Assembly (NCBI GenBank): GCA_030549775.1
Contig: CM060171.1
Span: forward strand, 3,216,001-3,280,000
DNA length: 64,000 nt
Reading direction: 5' to 3'
From: Tamarix chinensis
Taxonomy: Eukaryota > Streptophyta > Magnoliopsida > Caryophyllales > Tamaricaceae
Position 1 is the stretch's first letter. Every line of letters starts with the position of its first letter. Position numbers and translations under genes: made by a program. The notes beneath the pieces were generated by a model. The model was not told where the DNA came from and made no database searches. It was given only the letters and a program-made list of their open reading frames with translations. Shown piece after piece: positions 12,101-22,879 of the stretch.

Positions 12101-12530
12101 TGGTTGGCTTAATTAGTATAATTTGGGTAATTTGGGATGTTTAATAAAATATAAATATTAAAATAATAATTAAATTCTTTTTTTAGGTTAATTTAGGGAT
12201 TTTTGGAAGAATTTTCTTAAATTCCATTTTAATTAACAAAACACTCTAATTTTCTCCAATTAGATTATTTATAAAGTTTATATTAATTTGAAACTATTTT
12301 ATCCTTCTTACTTTAAATAAAATAATTTATTTAATTAATTTCCAAAATAAAATCCTTAATTAGCTTAAAATACCAAAATTTCTCCTATTTAAAACACTTA
12401 TAAATTTCTTCTTGATTTGCCCTAATTAATTTCCTTTTATTTAATAAAAGTAGTTTATTTAATTAATTTCCTAATAATCCCTTATTTTGCCATGATTTCC
12501 TAAATTAGGGTTTTGGGGTATTTCACTCAA

Positions 12531-12655
12531 TGACATATGTAATGTCATGCCTTATGTAAACTTGAGCATACATAAGGTTTCCAACTGTAGAAGTATATGG
12601 GAAGTTATTTATCTAATCTATCTCTAAATCATTCTTAGAATACTGAATGATGCAG
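12531..12655 (-). pseudogene. Ty1/copia reverse-transcriptase end, upstream half split by solo LTR 2
   Basis: The minus strand encodes a degraded version of the copia block SAVGSLMYAMVCTRPDI: AVGNLMYAQV-T-HDITYV can be followed with base changes. On removing solo LTR 2 and one copy of CTCAA, it leads into the RNase H remnant at 7300-8128. Further upstream pol is not recognised beyond about 12655. Confidence 0.6.
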
Positions 12656-12799
12656 GAGCATCCGTAGATGATCATCAAGATGATAGTGATTTGGCAAACT
12701 TGATTACGAAATCGATTATATTATATGTCTTTGATAATAATAATATGAGTGACCTTGATGATGTTACTTTAAGTCATTCTTGCAGGTATGTAACATATT

Positions 12800-13406
12800 T
12801 GTGGGAAGAATATCAAACCATTTAAGAAGTCAAGAATTTTTTTTATATGTTATAAGCTATTACAAAGGAAGCTATTGTGTATGAAAATCAACTTTGTAAG
12901 TCAAGATGCCTAGTCAACATTTTAAGTCAACATCATTATTTTAATTAAGATTCTTATTAGTTGTTTTCATGTACTAATTAGCTTACTTTGTTTGTAATAA
13001 TCTTTTTTGAGCCATATATTATATAGGATATAATTATAGTGTTAATACTATTTTATATGATATTTAGCCATTTATGTGTCATGTGGCTAAATTAGTGTGC
13101 TAGTTAACAATGTATGACCTTTATATATAACATCATGTTGACAACTTGTAACATGATGGTTGAGTATATTGAAATCTAATACAAGTAAATTACTAGGTTA
13201 ATTCTCTATTTGTGATTGAATAACCCTACCTAAGAATACTTGGAGTAATATTAGATAGGTTGACATTCAAAGTTGAGTTCTTGTTGAGTTATTTATCAAT
13301 TCTTGCTTGAATATCTTTATTCCTTTTCTCCTTTGAGAAGTCGTTGATCCTAATTCACTCTAAAATCACACATTTCTTCAACATCCTTATAAGACTTCTA
13401 TAATTT
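12800..13406 (+). mobile_element. Probable 5' LTR of an unclassified retroelement
   Basis: Sequence just upstream of a primer-binding site at 13407, with a TATA-like TTATATATAAC near 13120. The left end is not clear; a TG near 12847 is possible. The call rests mainly on the primer-binding site. Confidence 0.35.
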
Positions 13407-13424
13407 TTGGTATCAAAGTCTCGG
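13405..13424 (+). promoter_or_regulatory. Primer-binding site, initiator Met tRNA type
   Basis: TTTTTGGTATCAAAGTCTCG resembles TGGTATCAGAGC, the complement of the 3' end of initiator tRNA-Met used by most plant LTR retrotransposons to prime minus-strand DNA synthesis. Confidence 0.55.
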
Positions 13425-14270
13425 TTAGCTTTGCTCCAAATTCAAATATCTTCCACTCTTTTTTTTTTCTTCTTCCATGCCACGTGATATTCTATGATTT
13501 TTGTTTCTCCCATGCATGTTAGTTAATCTTCAACTTAAAAACTTAAAGGTGATTGATTTGTGTAGTATATCTTCAACCCAACACTTCGTACATCTTCATC
13601 CTACTCTTCACATCTTCAAAGTATAGGTTGAAAATTTTCTTCTCCTCATCCACACCTTTGAATAGTGAAGGTAAGTAGTTGATTATTCTTCTTCTTCTTT
13701 CGATATTCTAGCATTCTTCTTCAACCATCCTTAGTTATTTTCGAATCTCTTTGATTCTTCAAAGTGCTTGAGTGAATTTGTTATTTCTCTCCCTCATGAT
13801 AATCTCCTTCTTTTTATTTCATGAATTCTTTTTCCTCTCACCATCGTGGGTTGAATAATCCTTGCTAATTCGACACCAATCATGAATGATTTGAATCAAG
13901 CAAGAATATCACCTATTCATCCAGTTTAGTCGAGTATAATCTTGATATTCAAATTCTATTATCTTCTTTAGCATTTGATCACAATTTGGAAAGAACCTTT
14001 CTTCACTTATATTTAACCATCATCCATTCTTTCACCTATTTATTTGTGTTTTTCCTTTAATCAAGATCTAACTTGTTAGCCACCAATATTGCATTAAAGT
14101 GTATCAAGAATATTTACTATAACATCCCAGACTTTACTTTCTATCCCCATCATCTTCTTGAGTCCAAGAAGGCTTCAATATCCTTGCCACACCATCAAGA
14201 AAACAGCAAGAAGTGACTTCCAGCATTAGTTGAGTTGTGTCGAGGCATTAGTTGACAAAATAATTCAATA

Positions 14271-14560
14271 ATGGGTGAAGAGATATCAATGAAGACTATG
14301 TACGATACTCTTCAACAACTTGTAGCAATTGTACATGTAGCAAATACACAATTACAACAACTCCCTTCCATTAAAATCTAACTTCAAAGGCTAGAATCAA
14401 GGGTAGCTGACCAAGAGAATCTTCAACACGTGTACAACATCATAGAGGCTATAAATGACTGAGTAGAGGGCATGGTGAGGAGGGAAGTCCAAGCTTAAGG
14501 TGACCACATCAATACTCGAATGGAGTATGAAGAGTGAGAACAAGGTAAGATCAAATTACC
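14271..14560 (+). pseudogene. Possible gag N-terminus of the same retroelement
   Basis: About 0.85 kb after the primer-binding site a frame starts MGEEISMKTMYDTLQQLVAI and continues with glutamine-rich, coiled-coil-like sequence (TQLQQLPSIK, then LQRLESRVADQENL after a stop). A short helical region of this sort is seen at the start of some plant Ty3/gypsy gag proteins. No capsid, zinc knuckle or protease follows, and stops interrupt the frame. The assignment is by position and composition only. Confidence 0.3.
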
Positions 14561-14740
14561 TTAGCCAAAATTGAAGAGGCTATGCAAATCATCTACTAAG
14601 GCACAAGGGAAAAACCAACAACATACGTGGAATACATATACACCATAACATTTGCACTAATAACAATACCACGATTCCTACATAATATTATCTATTAAGC
14701 ATTATACTCTATTTTTTAAAACATATCAACACAAAAATTA
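14560..14740. other. Short AT-rich spacer
   Basis: No gene, domain or repeat boundary was recognised between the gag-like remnant and the CACTA-like repeats. Confidence 0.4.
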
Positions 14741-15560
14741 ACAACATAAAGTATGTAGATATACACTACAACATCATATATAGTATAATGAACAAAGAAT
14801 GATGAATACACAACATATAGGTTCAAATAAGAAATAACACAAGCAAAGTTCAAAAATAAAGAGAAAATTATACACAAAGCTTAAACTTCAAATAAAAGAA
14901 AAAACAAAGAATAATGAACATATTGTGAGTAGAGAGAGAAAGGCGAAGACAATAACCTATAGAGGAACAAAAATGAGCAAGAACTCCGACAAAGTGAGTA
15001 GAGAAAGCCAACAGCGGTTGTAGAGCTTTATCGCTTCGAATGACATTATCTGGATATTGAGAGGTCAAGTGAAAAAGTGCTGGTGGCTCTAGGTTAAAAA
15101 ATGGCGAAGTGAAAAAAATGGGGAAAAAGGGTATACTCGGTGGTTGTAAGTTAAAACCGTCGCGTATAACCTGATAGTGCAAAAGCAAATACATGACATT
15201 GGCCTTATAACCACCATGTACTCCCTCAGTGAGAAAGGTAAATATCGGTTAAGACAATACAAAATAGTTTTACCTTATAACCACCATGTATTCCCTTCTA
15301 CACTATTAGAGTATACACAACAATTTTAATTTATAATTGTCATTTATACCCTTACCCATTATTTAACTCTCATTAAAAGTATACACAGTCATGATAAGTT
15401 AAAACCATGTGTATACTTTCCGCTTAAATTGCAAAAATGCTCCTTTTGTGTTGTTTTTTTACTGGGCAATGGATTAGACAATGACTTAGTTTAAAACCGC
15501 CTCATACTAGCCGCCGTTAAATCCAATTTATGTATTATTGTATGCTTGGGTGTTACCTTT
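14740..15560. mobile_element. CACTA-like subterminal repeat region
   Basis: A short motif recurs in both orientations: TTATAACCACCATGTACTCCC at 15206 and again (one base changed) at 15276, degraded at 15331, and variants such as AAGTTAAAACCGTCGCGTAT (about 15150), AAGTTAAAACCATGTGTATA (about 15395) and TTTAAAACCGCCTCATACTA (about 15490). Clustered direct and inverted copies of an AACCG-CGTATA-type unit are typical of the subterminal regions of plant CACTA elements. A CACTACAA sequence at 14764 could be one terminus, but a matching TTGTAGTG end and 3-bp duplications were not found, and no transposase is visible. Confidence 0.4.
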
Positions 15561-16600
15561 TTGCCTTTGTGATATTGGGATTTGTAATCTATACTAGTCG
15601 ATGTGGCTCCTCTAAAATGCTTCAAAAATAGTATAAGGTCTTGTAACACAACATAGAGAAATGATGGGTTTTAGTTTAATGAAGCGGCATAATTGGTGTT
15701 TGAAGGTCTGTAGCATGATTAGAATTAAGTTCTTATAGAAAAATGTTGTTCCATCATATATGAGTCATGTCCACTTACTACCCTTGAGTTATAAAAGGGT
15801 TGGCTATTTGTTCATACGTTTTGGGAGAAGCAAAACTATATCTATAGCTCTCTCAAAAGGCAATATACTTGTGTTAAGTGCTGTTGCAACCATATCTATA
15901 GCTTTCTTGACTACATTTCCACTGGGTTTGAGCTTAATTTAAGGGTTGTTGTTGTTGCATTCACTGCTATGTATAGTACCAACTTATAAGGCTCATCATG
16001 CGTGTTGCCTTGTCCTAAGGTTAGTCGACTAATTTTGTTGTGATGATTACCTCTCCTAACTTTTCTACATCCCATCAAATGGAAAGTTTTACAAGCCTAG
16101 GCTCATCCCATAATACTGATCCATATGGTCATTTGAATATTTAGGTAGTGATTTGAAAATTTCCTGTTGACCAAATTGTATGTCGAAACTATATTCATAG
16201 CTGGCATTAATTTGCTCGTAAGCATCAATTATTATTATTATTATTACACACACACTATTCTATTCTAGTAATGCCATTTGATTAGTCACTTATGAAGTAT
16301 TAGAATGTTCATGCGAAACAATATTGTTTGTCATTATGCGTACGGGCATTATTTATATTACAAAATTCTATAATTTGAAATTTGTTTACTATTAAATTAG
16401 ATATTTTTAATAATTAGTATCCACAAATAAAATATAATTACGCTACAAGATATTAAATGTTGTTGTAATAGAATACTTAAAAATTTTCATACAAAGTGTG
16501 GAACTTGTATATGCGGAACATCCACTTTAGGAGAAGCCCTTGAAAAATTATAAAGTTTTAATCATAAGAATGATACAACTCCAATAAAAATCGCAAACGG
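15560..16600. other. Spacer downstream of the GDSL gene
   Basis: AT-rich sequence with an ATT-type microsatellite near 16229-16245. The short hydrophobic frame at 15760-15942 matches nothing I recognise and has no supporting context. Confidence 0.4.
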
Positions 16601-16663
16601 GACTTATTGTAGAAATACAATAAATGAAAGAAATTTTATCCTACCACAATTTGTTTCCACCCC

Positions 16664-16673
16664 CCCCCCATTG
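16664..16673. repeat. Homopolymer C run in the GDSL 3' flank
   Basis: A run of Cs (Gs on the gene's strand) about 70 bp after the stop codon, probably within the 3' untranslated region. Confidence 0.8.
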
Positions 16674-16739
16674 CCCCTTGCCTTGAATGTACATACATAC
16701 ACCAAGGTATATATATAAAAACGTTGATCAATTGTGTGG

Positions 16740-16954
16740 CTAGGCTCTAACGAGCTCTTGAATATTGAGTGGGATGCAAACAGAAGAACCATTAATGCAT
16801 CTTGATGCAATAACAGAATACACAGCTTCTGTAAGATGATAAGCATCCCAAAAGTAGTATTGATTTGGGTCGGAGCATGGAGAAGCTCCTGGAATGCATG
16901 ATGATGTGCCATCGAGCCAAGTTTCACAGCATGGGTTGCCGGTATCTCTTAGTC
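16740..16954 (-). CDS. GDSL gene exon 5 (terminal)
   Basis: Starts after a TTATAG acceptor. It codes [10 protein letters not shown] and then [13 protein letters not shown], where Asp340 and His343 complete the catalytic set, and ends ELVRA with TAG at 16742-16740. The cysteine pattern (CC...C...C) matches that usual near the C-terminus of these secreted proteins. Confidence 0.92.
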
Positions 16955-19900
16955 CTATAACATTACAACAAAATGATTAGTTTGCACTCTATTTATTTAT
17001 TTATTTTATATATATCAAACAAAAAAAAAAGTGTAACTATGTCGATGGTAAGCACATGAGCTACTTGTTAGATCGAGAAAAAAAAATCACCAAGAGAGGT
17101 TGAAGGTTGAGTTGCTGAAGGATCAAAAATATTAAACAAATATTGGAAGAAAAGAAATCAACCGCCCTGTGGATGATCGCTAGTAAACTAAAGTTCTGAT
17201 CATCCATGTTCGAGTTATCCTACGTCAAAAAGAAAAGAGGTAAAGACTAATGTAGAAATCTGGTTGGTTATTAAATGTATTTTAATTTAAAAAAAAAATC
17301 GATTGAATTTGTATGTGGCCTAACTCTTCTCCGGTTCACGTAATCTGCTTTGGTATCAATTAATTTAAGGATCATTTCACGAAAAATCCCCCAAGATAAA
17401 TGTTATCTATATTTGAATTTAATTGGTTCTTATCTTTTCCATGTGTATGTAGCAATGAAATTGGGATGAACATATCCTCTTGTTTTAACGGAAGGGGGGA
17501 TGGTGAGAAATATGTCAAAATTGTATGTGCTGGTCATAATATTTCTTCATGTTCTATTTGATTTGAGGTGAATGAGGGTTAACATAGGTAAATTAATTAA
17601 TTTATTTAGTTTGAAAATAGATTTTGTTAGCATTAACTAGGTAAATCAACATTAAAGTTTTTCCTCCATTTACCCTAGTTAACATCATATTTGTTAACCT
17701 TGGATATTGGGTGTAAAGAAGGTAAAGATTAAAATATAAGTAAATTTTTTTTTAAAAGTTCCATTCGTCTCAATCCAAACAAAAAATTTAAGCTATTAAT
17801 CCTGATTCATCATAGTTAACTTAATATCATCAAAATAATATTTTAAAACATATACCCTAAATTACTTTCATTCTCTTTACCTACATTAATTTTTAATGTT
17901 TATTCTCATTGTCATTCACCTCAATCGAAACGGACTATAAAAAGTCCTTTTAAACTGAGGTTAACCTAAGTTAAAATAAATGAAGTAATTGAATTTACAT
18001 TAGATGAATGTAAATGTTTTAAAACATTGGTTGGGTATTTATTACAGTAACCTAGGTGAATAAGTCATAACCTTATTTGTATTGAGACGGACGTAAATGA
18101 ATAAGCCATGACCTTATTTTTATTGAGATAAATGAAGGTGAATAGTCAAATTTTATGAATGAATTAACCTTGACTTTCTTTAACTACTTATCCGGTGATT
18201 AATATTTTAGGAGGATAATAATTAAATGTTAATTTTTAACATAACCTAACTTAGATTAAATTCCAAAATTAGTGATGAAAAGGGTTAAACTAAATATATA
18301 TATATATATATACATATTACTAGCTTCCATGAATAGCCATTCAATCATGCCATAAAAATAAGTACCATATCGGGAGGGGTTGATGACGCCATCGTAGCCA
18401 AGCCAGTTAACATGCCCGAGAATGAAAAAGGATCCAGGGAGGGCAGAAGTCAAGTTCTTCACCATGGGTCCAAGCCCATTATTGAAGTGCGCTATGATCC
18501 TATTCTTCTCTTCGTCACAAGGTCCGTCTTTGTGTTTCATGTTCTTGGCAATGGACGGTATGCAGCCGATTGGCCCAAGCTGAAACACCACAACTTTTCT
18601 TGCTCCAAGATTATATAACCTCTGTTATGAATAATAAATAAATAAATCAAAGATTTTATAACCTCTACAAACCAAATGCATTTTATTTTATTTTATTATT
18701 TTTTTTTGCAAATGATAAGAGTAAAACTATAATTTTTTTAACAAAGACGAACAACTACAAAATAATAAAAATAAAATAAAATTAATAACGATATGAGATA
18801 AAACATTAACTTTTTACCTCCAATCTCTTAGCATATTCATCGATGAGTAACCGTGAAAATTGCGGGGGCGTGTAACGTCTGCTGGCGTCGGAAAACACAA
18901 CATCAAAGTAGTTGTTGATATAGTCATTGTTACCCATTGAGAAGATTAAAATGGCCTTGGACAAGTGATTGGAAATGTCGGATAGACCTCGAGGCAGCAC
19001 CCATTTAATCGTCCGATCAAATAAATTAATCTGGTCATCTAAATGCAAACATGATCCCTGCAAAGGCAACAAAATATATGCATGCCTTTAAGTTAAAACC
19101 TTTAAAACAATAAAGAGCCATCTTCATGTCAACCGTCATGGTAACCGTTAGGTAAAAGAAACAAAGATATATCAGTTTATCCTTACTTTTTATTTTCACT
19201 CCAACATGTTCTCTTTCTTTTCCTATATAATAATTGTCATATTATTTTTCAATAAAGAATACAATTATCACTATAAAAATATATTCATTATCTCTTAAAA
19301 TAGTATATATATATATATATATTATTAAAAAGGCTTTATTTTAATCGGATGAGGTTGGATAAAGTAATAACTAGAAAATAAGAAAATGATGGGTTCTAGT
19401 TTAATCCTATTTTTATTTCTATTAAATATATGGGCCATTAGCTCACAAATATTGTGTCAGGGTGGTTGGTATATATATTAAAGACAGGATACCATCGTTC
19501 TCATACCTTCTTATATGCACAGTGACTATTAATATTATGCATGCCAAGCTGTACGTAAATTGATTTAATGCTTCTAGTTTCCATCAAAAGTTTAATTTTA
19601 GAGGCATTTTCGGAAGCCAAGATAGTTATAGAAGTAAGCGTACGTACATCTGAATCTCCTAGATCCTGCTGAGTGTTAGTGGTGAGACTTATACTATCGG
19701 TTTTTGTTTTAACGCTATGATATGATATGAGCATTTGCTTTTACATGATAAGATAATTTTTTTGTCATATCTTCGCGGGACATATTATATATATAGGATA
19801 AAGGTTCCATACACATCCTTCCTAAGATATATATATAGGAACTAATTATACCTATTAGATTAGTATTTGATCAATGGTCAAGATTTAATTAGTAAAAACT

Positions 19901-20004
19901 TAATCTAAATTATTTTGATCTCATCCCTTAAATTTTCTAGATCTAACGATGATTAACAGTTCCTACGTTTTTATTTTAAATAGTAGTTTGTACTAGAGCC
20001 TAAA

Positions 20005-20043
<39 letters not shown>

Positions 20044-22028
20044 AATAGCTATTCATGATAAATATATGTACTGTGTGTGGTTATATTGAATGTTAGAACC
20101 TCCTGCAAGTTAGAATCAATCATGGAAAATATCAGAACTTAAATACTTAATTGAATGATGTAAGAAATTAATTGTTTGTATATATAAATGATAGCTATAC
20201 CTCCAAACTAAGTTAGAAAATACTATATGATATTTAAAACTACTCCTATCATTTCAAATAAATTAAAAACATCATGTCATGATACCCTTTACGAAATTGT
20301 TGCAAGCCTATGTGATTCCTAAACAAAATTAGGGCAAATAGTATGAAATCTAAATAATTAAAATCGATCCTAATTAATTAAGTGATTGATAAGCTGACAG
20401 TTAATTACTACTGGTTTAGAGCTTTCGACGCAACAAAAATAAATGCTGTCAACTTACAATCTGTTTCCCAGTGTTAGGTAAGATACCGCACGATCCGGAT
20501 GCATAATTGAATCCAGTAAGCGAGGTAGGTTTTGGAGAGGCCATGTATGGAGGAGGATACGGCAGTCCCAGATAATCGGCTGTCCACAAAATTAATACAA
20601 TACAATGAGGTCAGGGAAGGAAGAGGAAAATATATTATCCAAAATATTAATAGGAAAGAAAGAAAGAAAAAAAAAAGAACACAAAATATTGATAATTTTT
20701 GCAGAGATAAATATGAGATATCGAGCGAGAACCGCCCCAAGGGTCGGAACCGATAACTCTCATTCGTTAGACCATCTCATTCATTTATAGTGGCACTAAT
20801 TCACTCCTGCAAGCCTCAAAACAATTGCCCATAATTTCATTTATAGTGCCAGCGAATGTGTGAAGGATCAGCGAATTGGTTCATGGTGCTCGCAGTTGCC
20901 ACGAATAGAGAGCTAATCAACGTCGCGCGCCGACAGTCATCATTGCCTGACATAGTTCAGCCTGCCCGCCAGATATTAATGGCTTCCAACAAAAATAAGA
21001 TGTTAGGGAGGGGGGAAGACATGCGGACGCGAAGAGGGGAGCACGAAGTGTAGTTTCAGCAAGTGAGTTTGATTAGAAATTTATAGTAGTAGTTTAATTT
21101 ATAGTAGAAGCCATGGGCGCTTAATCTCGAGTCGATTCAAAATCTAGGAATCTTGCTGCAGAACGCACTTCACGATCGACAGGGGATCAAACAAGACGGA
21201 TGCTTAATTAATTCACCAACAACATGTATAGTGCAAAGTACGTACGTACGACCGACATTTCGAAATGCGAAGTGGATGTAAATTCACTTGCTCTGTATCG
21301 CGCACGTAGCATGCAAGCCAACATAACAAAACCCAGCTGACATGGGCTTGATTAGGAAGCGGTGAAGCGATCGATGCCCATGGTGGGAGGCGGAGAGAGA
21401 AGGTTGAGAAGCTTGCAGCGTAGCAAACCAAGATCCGAATGAGAGATCAGACTGAGAATTATGAGGCGACGGCGATAGAGGATAATTATTTTGGGATGGG
21501 TACGTATGAATTCGGCTTCCAGTTGCACACATGAAGAAGAAATTAACAAGGTAGGATTCATGGCTTAGCTAGAAAGGATGGAGAACGCGGGAAGTAAGGA
21601 GGTTATTTATTCTATCTAATTATCTTGGTCATTGATTTTAATCTAAGGGATGATTGCCGGAGTTCTCGATTGAGTTCTCATCTCATTGGATACCTATATT
21701 ATATATATATGTATGCATGTGTGTATAATCAATTACCTATAAAATCAGCAACAATTCTACCATTAGTAAACCTTCCAGTAGAACCGCCAGGAAAATCATC
21801 GCCATAAGGCGGATAATTCGCCCTCGCTAACGTCGGCAAGAAATTATTATTTCCACAATCAAGTAGTGAATCTCCGAACACATATAACGCCGGTGCTAGA
21901 GGCCGTTGCGCCACCGCTGCCGAAGAATAAAATGTAGAACGACCGTGAGCAAACAATAATGAATATGAACCGAAGCCCCGAAAATGTAGCAGGTTGCAGA
22001 AGATGATTGCAATAATCAATGGCGACAT
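16740..22028 (-). CDS. GDSL-type esterase/lipase, five exons, intact
   Basis: Exons on the minus strand: 22028-21737, 20579-20458, 19057-18818, 18621-18366 and 16954-16740. Lengths 292, 122, 240, 256 and 215 sum to 1125 = 375 codons including TAG. All four introns are GT-AG (about 1157, 1400, 196 and 1411 bp). The 374-aa protein is the usual size for plant GDSL hydrolases of the SGNH superfamily, which hydrolyse ester bonds of lipids and other acyl esters; most are secreted. Hydrophobic residues near 1-29 suggest a signal peptide. The SGNH blocks are complete: [12 protein letters not shown] with nucleophile Ser54, Gly90 in TNGR, GNND with Asn182, and WDAYH with Asp340 and His343. The five-exon structure is common in this family. 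Exact substrate and physiological role cannot be told. No stop, frameshift or missing catalytic residue was seen. The start is the first ATG of the exon and gives the leader. Confidence 0.93.
18366..18621 (-). CDS. GDSL gene exon 4
   Basis: Begins [20 protein letters not shown], the conserved YxLGARK...GPIGC region, and ends in INPSRYG with the Gly codon split across the GTACTT donor. Frames running past this donor into the TA-rich intron are not real coding. Confidence 0.92.
18818..19057 (-). CDS. GDSL gene exon 3
   Basis: Exactly 80 codons, starting [13 protein letters not shown] after a TTTGCAG acceptor. It carries [12 protein letters not shown], the GxND block whose Asn182 contributes to the oxyanion hole. 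It ends at the codon boundary before GTAAAA. Confidence 0.92.
20005..20041. repeat. (TA)n microsatellite in GDSL intron 2-side sequence
   Basis: Uninterrupted TA dinucleotides within intron 2 (19058-20457). A shorter TA run lies in intron 4 near 18294-18312. Otherwise the introns hold AT-rich sequence with no recognised insertion. Confidence 0.9.
20458..20579 (-). CDS. GDSL gene exon 2
   Basis: Follows a GTGGACAG acceptor. The split codon joins exon 1 to give [12 protein letters not shown], a well-conserved stretch of plant GDSL proteins, then [16 protein letters not shown]. The donor is GTAAGT, a strong consensus, at a codon boundary. Confidence 0.92.
21737..22028 (-). CDS. GDSL gene exon 1
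   Basis: Codes residues 1-97 plus the first base of codon 98. It holds the hydrophobic leader and the Ser block [16 protein letters not shown], then [10 protein letters not shown] with Gly90 of the second SGNH block. The donor is GTAATT after ATAG. Confidence 0.92.
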
Positions 22029-22624
22029 GATCTATATATGTGGAGAATAATTTTATTGTGTTATATATATGACAAACGTAGTGTTGTTGTGTATGATGGG
22101 GGTAGGAGTACAAGAAAAAGAAAATGAAAACTCTGCAGCTAGATGGCGTGTGAGGTGTGGAGGGGAAGTCATGCATGGAACGAGGAAGCTAGCTTGGTAT
22201 GCGTGTGTATATATAAATATCTATATGTGTGTGCGTGTGTGTGGGGGGCAGACTGCAGACACAGTGAGAGTGATTGGTGATTAATAAGATATTGGTGGAT
22301 GGGTGGTGGTGCTGTGAAAAGTCGGAGATTATCACTTTTCTTACAAAGAATCCTCAAAATGAATATTGAAAGTTACCATGAACATGAAGTCCCACATTTA
22401 TTCCTTATTTAGAGTTAGCTATCAAAAATAATTATTTAAGGTGACTAATTATTTCATAAATTTTTTAGACTATATTTTTTTTTCAAATTAACTAATTTTT
22501 TTTATATAACTATTTTTAATAAGTAACTCTGAATATGAACTATTTTTAAGTTGTAAGTAGGGACGAAGCCAAAATATAAAATTCATGAGGTCTTAATAAA
22601 TAACAAGTATATATCTAAATATAA

Positions 22625-22660
<36 letters not shown>

Positions 22661-22788
22661 CATATATAGATATTCATTTATAATTGTACTCATTGATGTT
22701 TAATATTTTAAAATTGTGCTATGACAATTTCATTATTAATTCAAACAACACAAACACCTAAAAATTACACTATTTCAAAAATACATAA
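22029..22788 (-). promoter_or_regulatory. 5' flank and probable promoter of the GDSL gene
   Basis: On the gene's strand a TATA-like ATTTATATATAC lies near 22219-22208, about 185 bp before the ATG, followed by CT-rich sequence often seen in plant 5' untranslated regions. Beyond it is an AAT-type microsatellite (22626-22660), then the A-tail of the LINE. The transcription start is not determinable. Confidence 0.4.
22626..22660. repeat. (AAT)n microsatellite
   Basis: Uninterrupted AAT trinucleotides between the GDSL promoter and the LINE 3' end. Confidence 0.9.
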
Positions 22789-22879
22789 TTTTTTTTTGAT
22801 AATTTCATAAGAAGGATCCAAAAGTGCATATAACACTTTCGGAAACCTAGACAACACACCAAGGAAAGAAAAACTCCTA

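Larger units (their letters stand above)
8124..12530 (-). mobile_element. Solo LTR 2 (same family, minus orientation) with target duplication CTCAA
   Basis: Element 8129-12525 (4397 bp) starts TGTAACACCCCC and ends GGGGTATTTCA, flanked by identical CTCAA (8124-8128, 12526-12530). It sits inside a copia pol remnant whose two halves lie on either side, confirming both ends. Orientation is minus: the AATAGTGG array appears as its complement CCACTATTA (8840-9150), and the block that is C/T-rich in sense copies appears here as a G/A-rich tract (11100-12100). The centre is occupied by an AAT-type microsatellite (10380-11070). No gag or pol is present. Most open frames inside (for example 11110-11541) come from low-complexity sequence and are not called. 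Confidence 0.8.

Noticed and set aside
15760..15942. Short hydrophobic frame downstream of the GDSL gene
   Set aside because: No recognisable family, no splice or promoter context, and of a length expected by chance in AT-rich DNA.
18412..18618. Plus-strand frame opposite GDSL exon 4
   Set aside because: Shadow of the real minus-strand exon, whose translation matches the GDSL family throughout.
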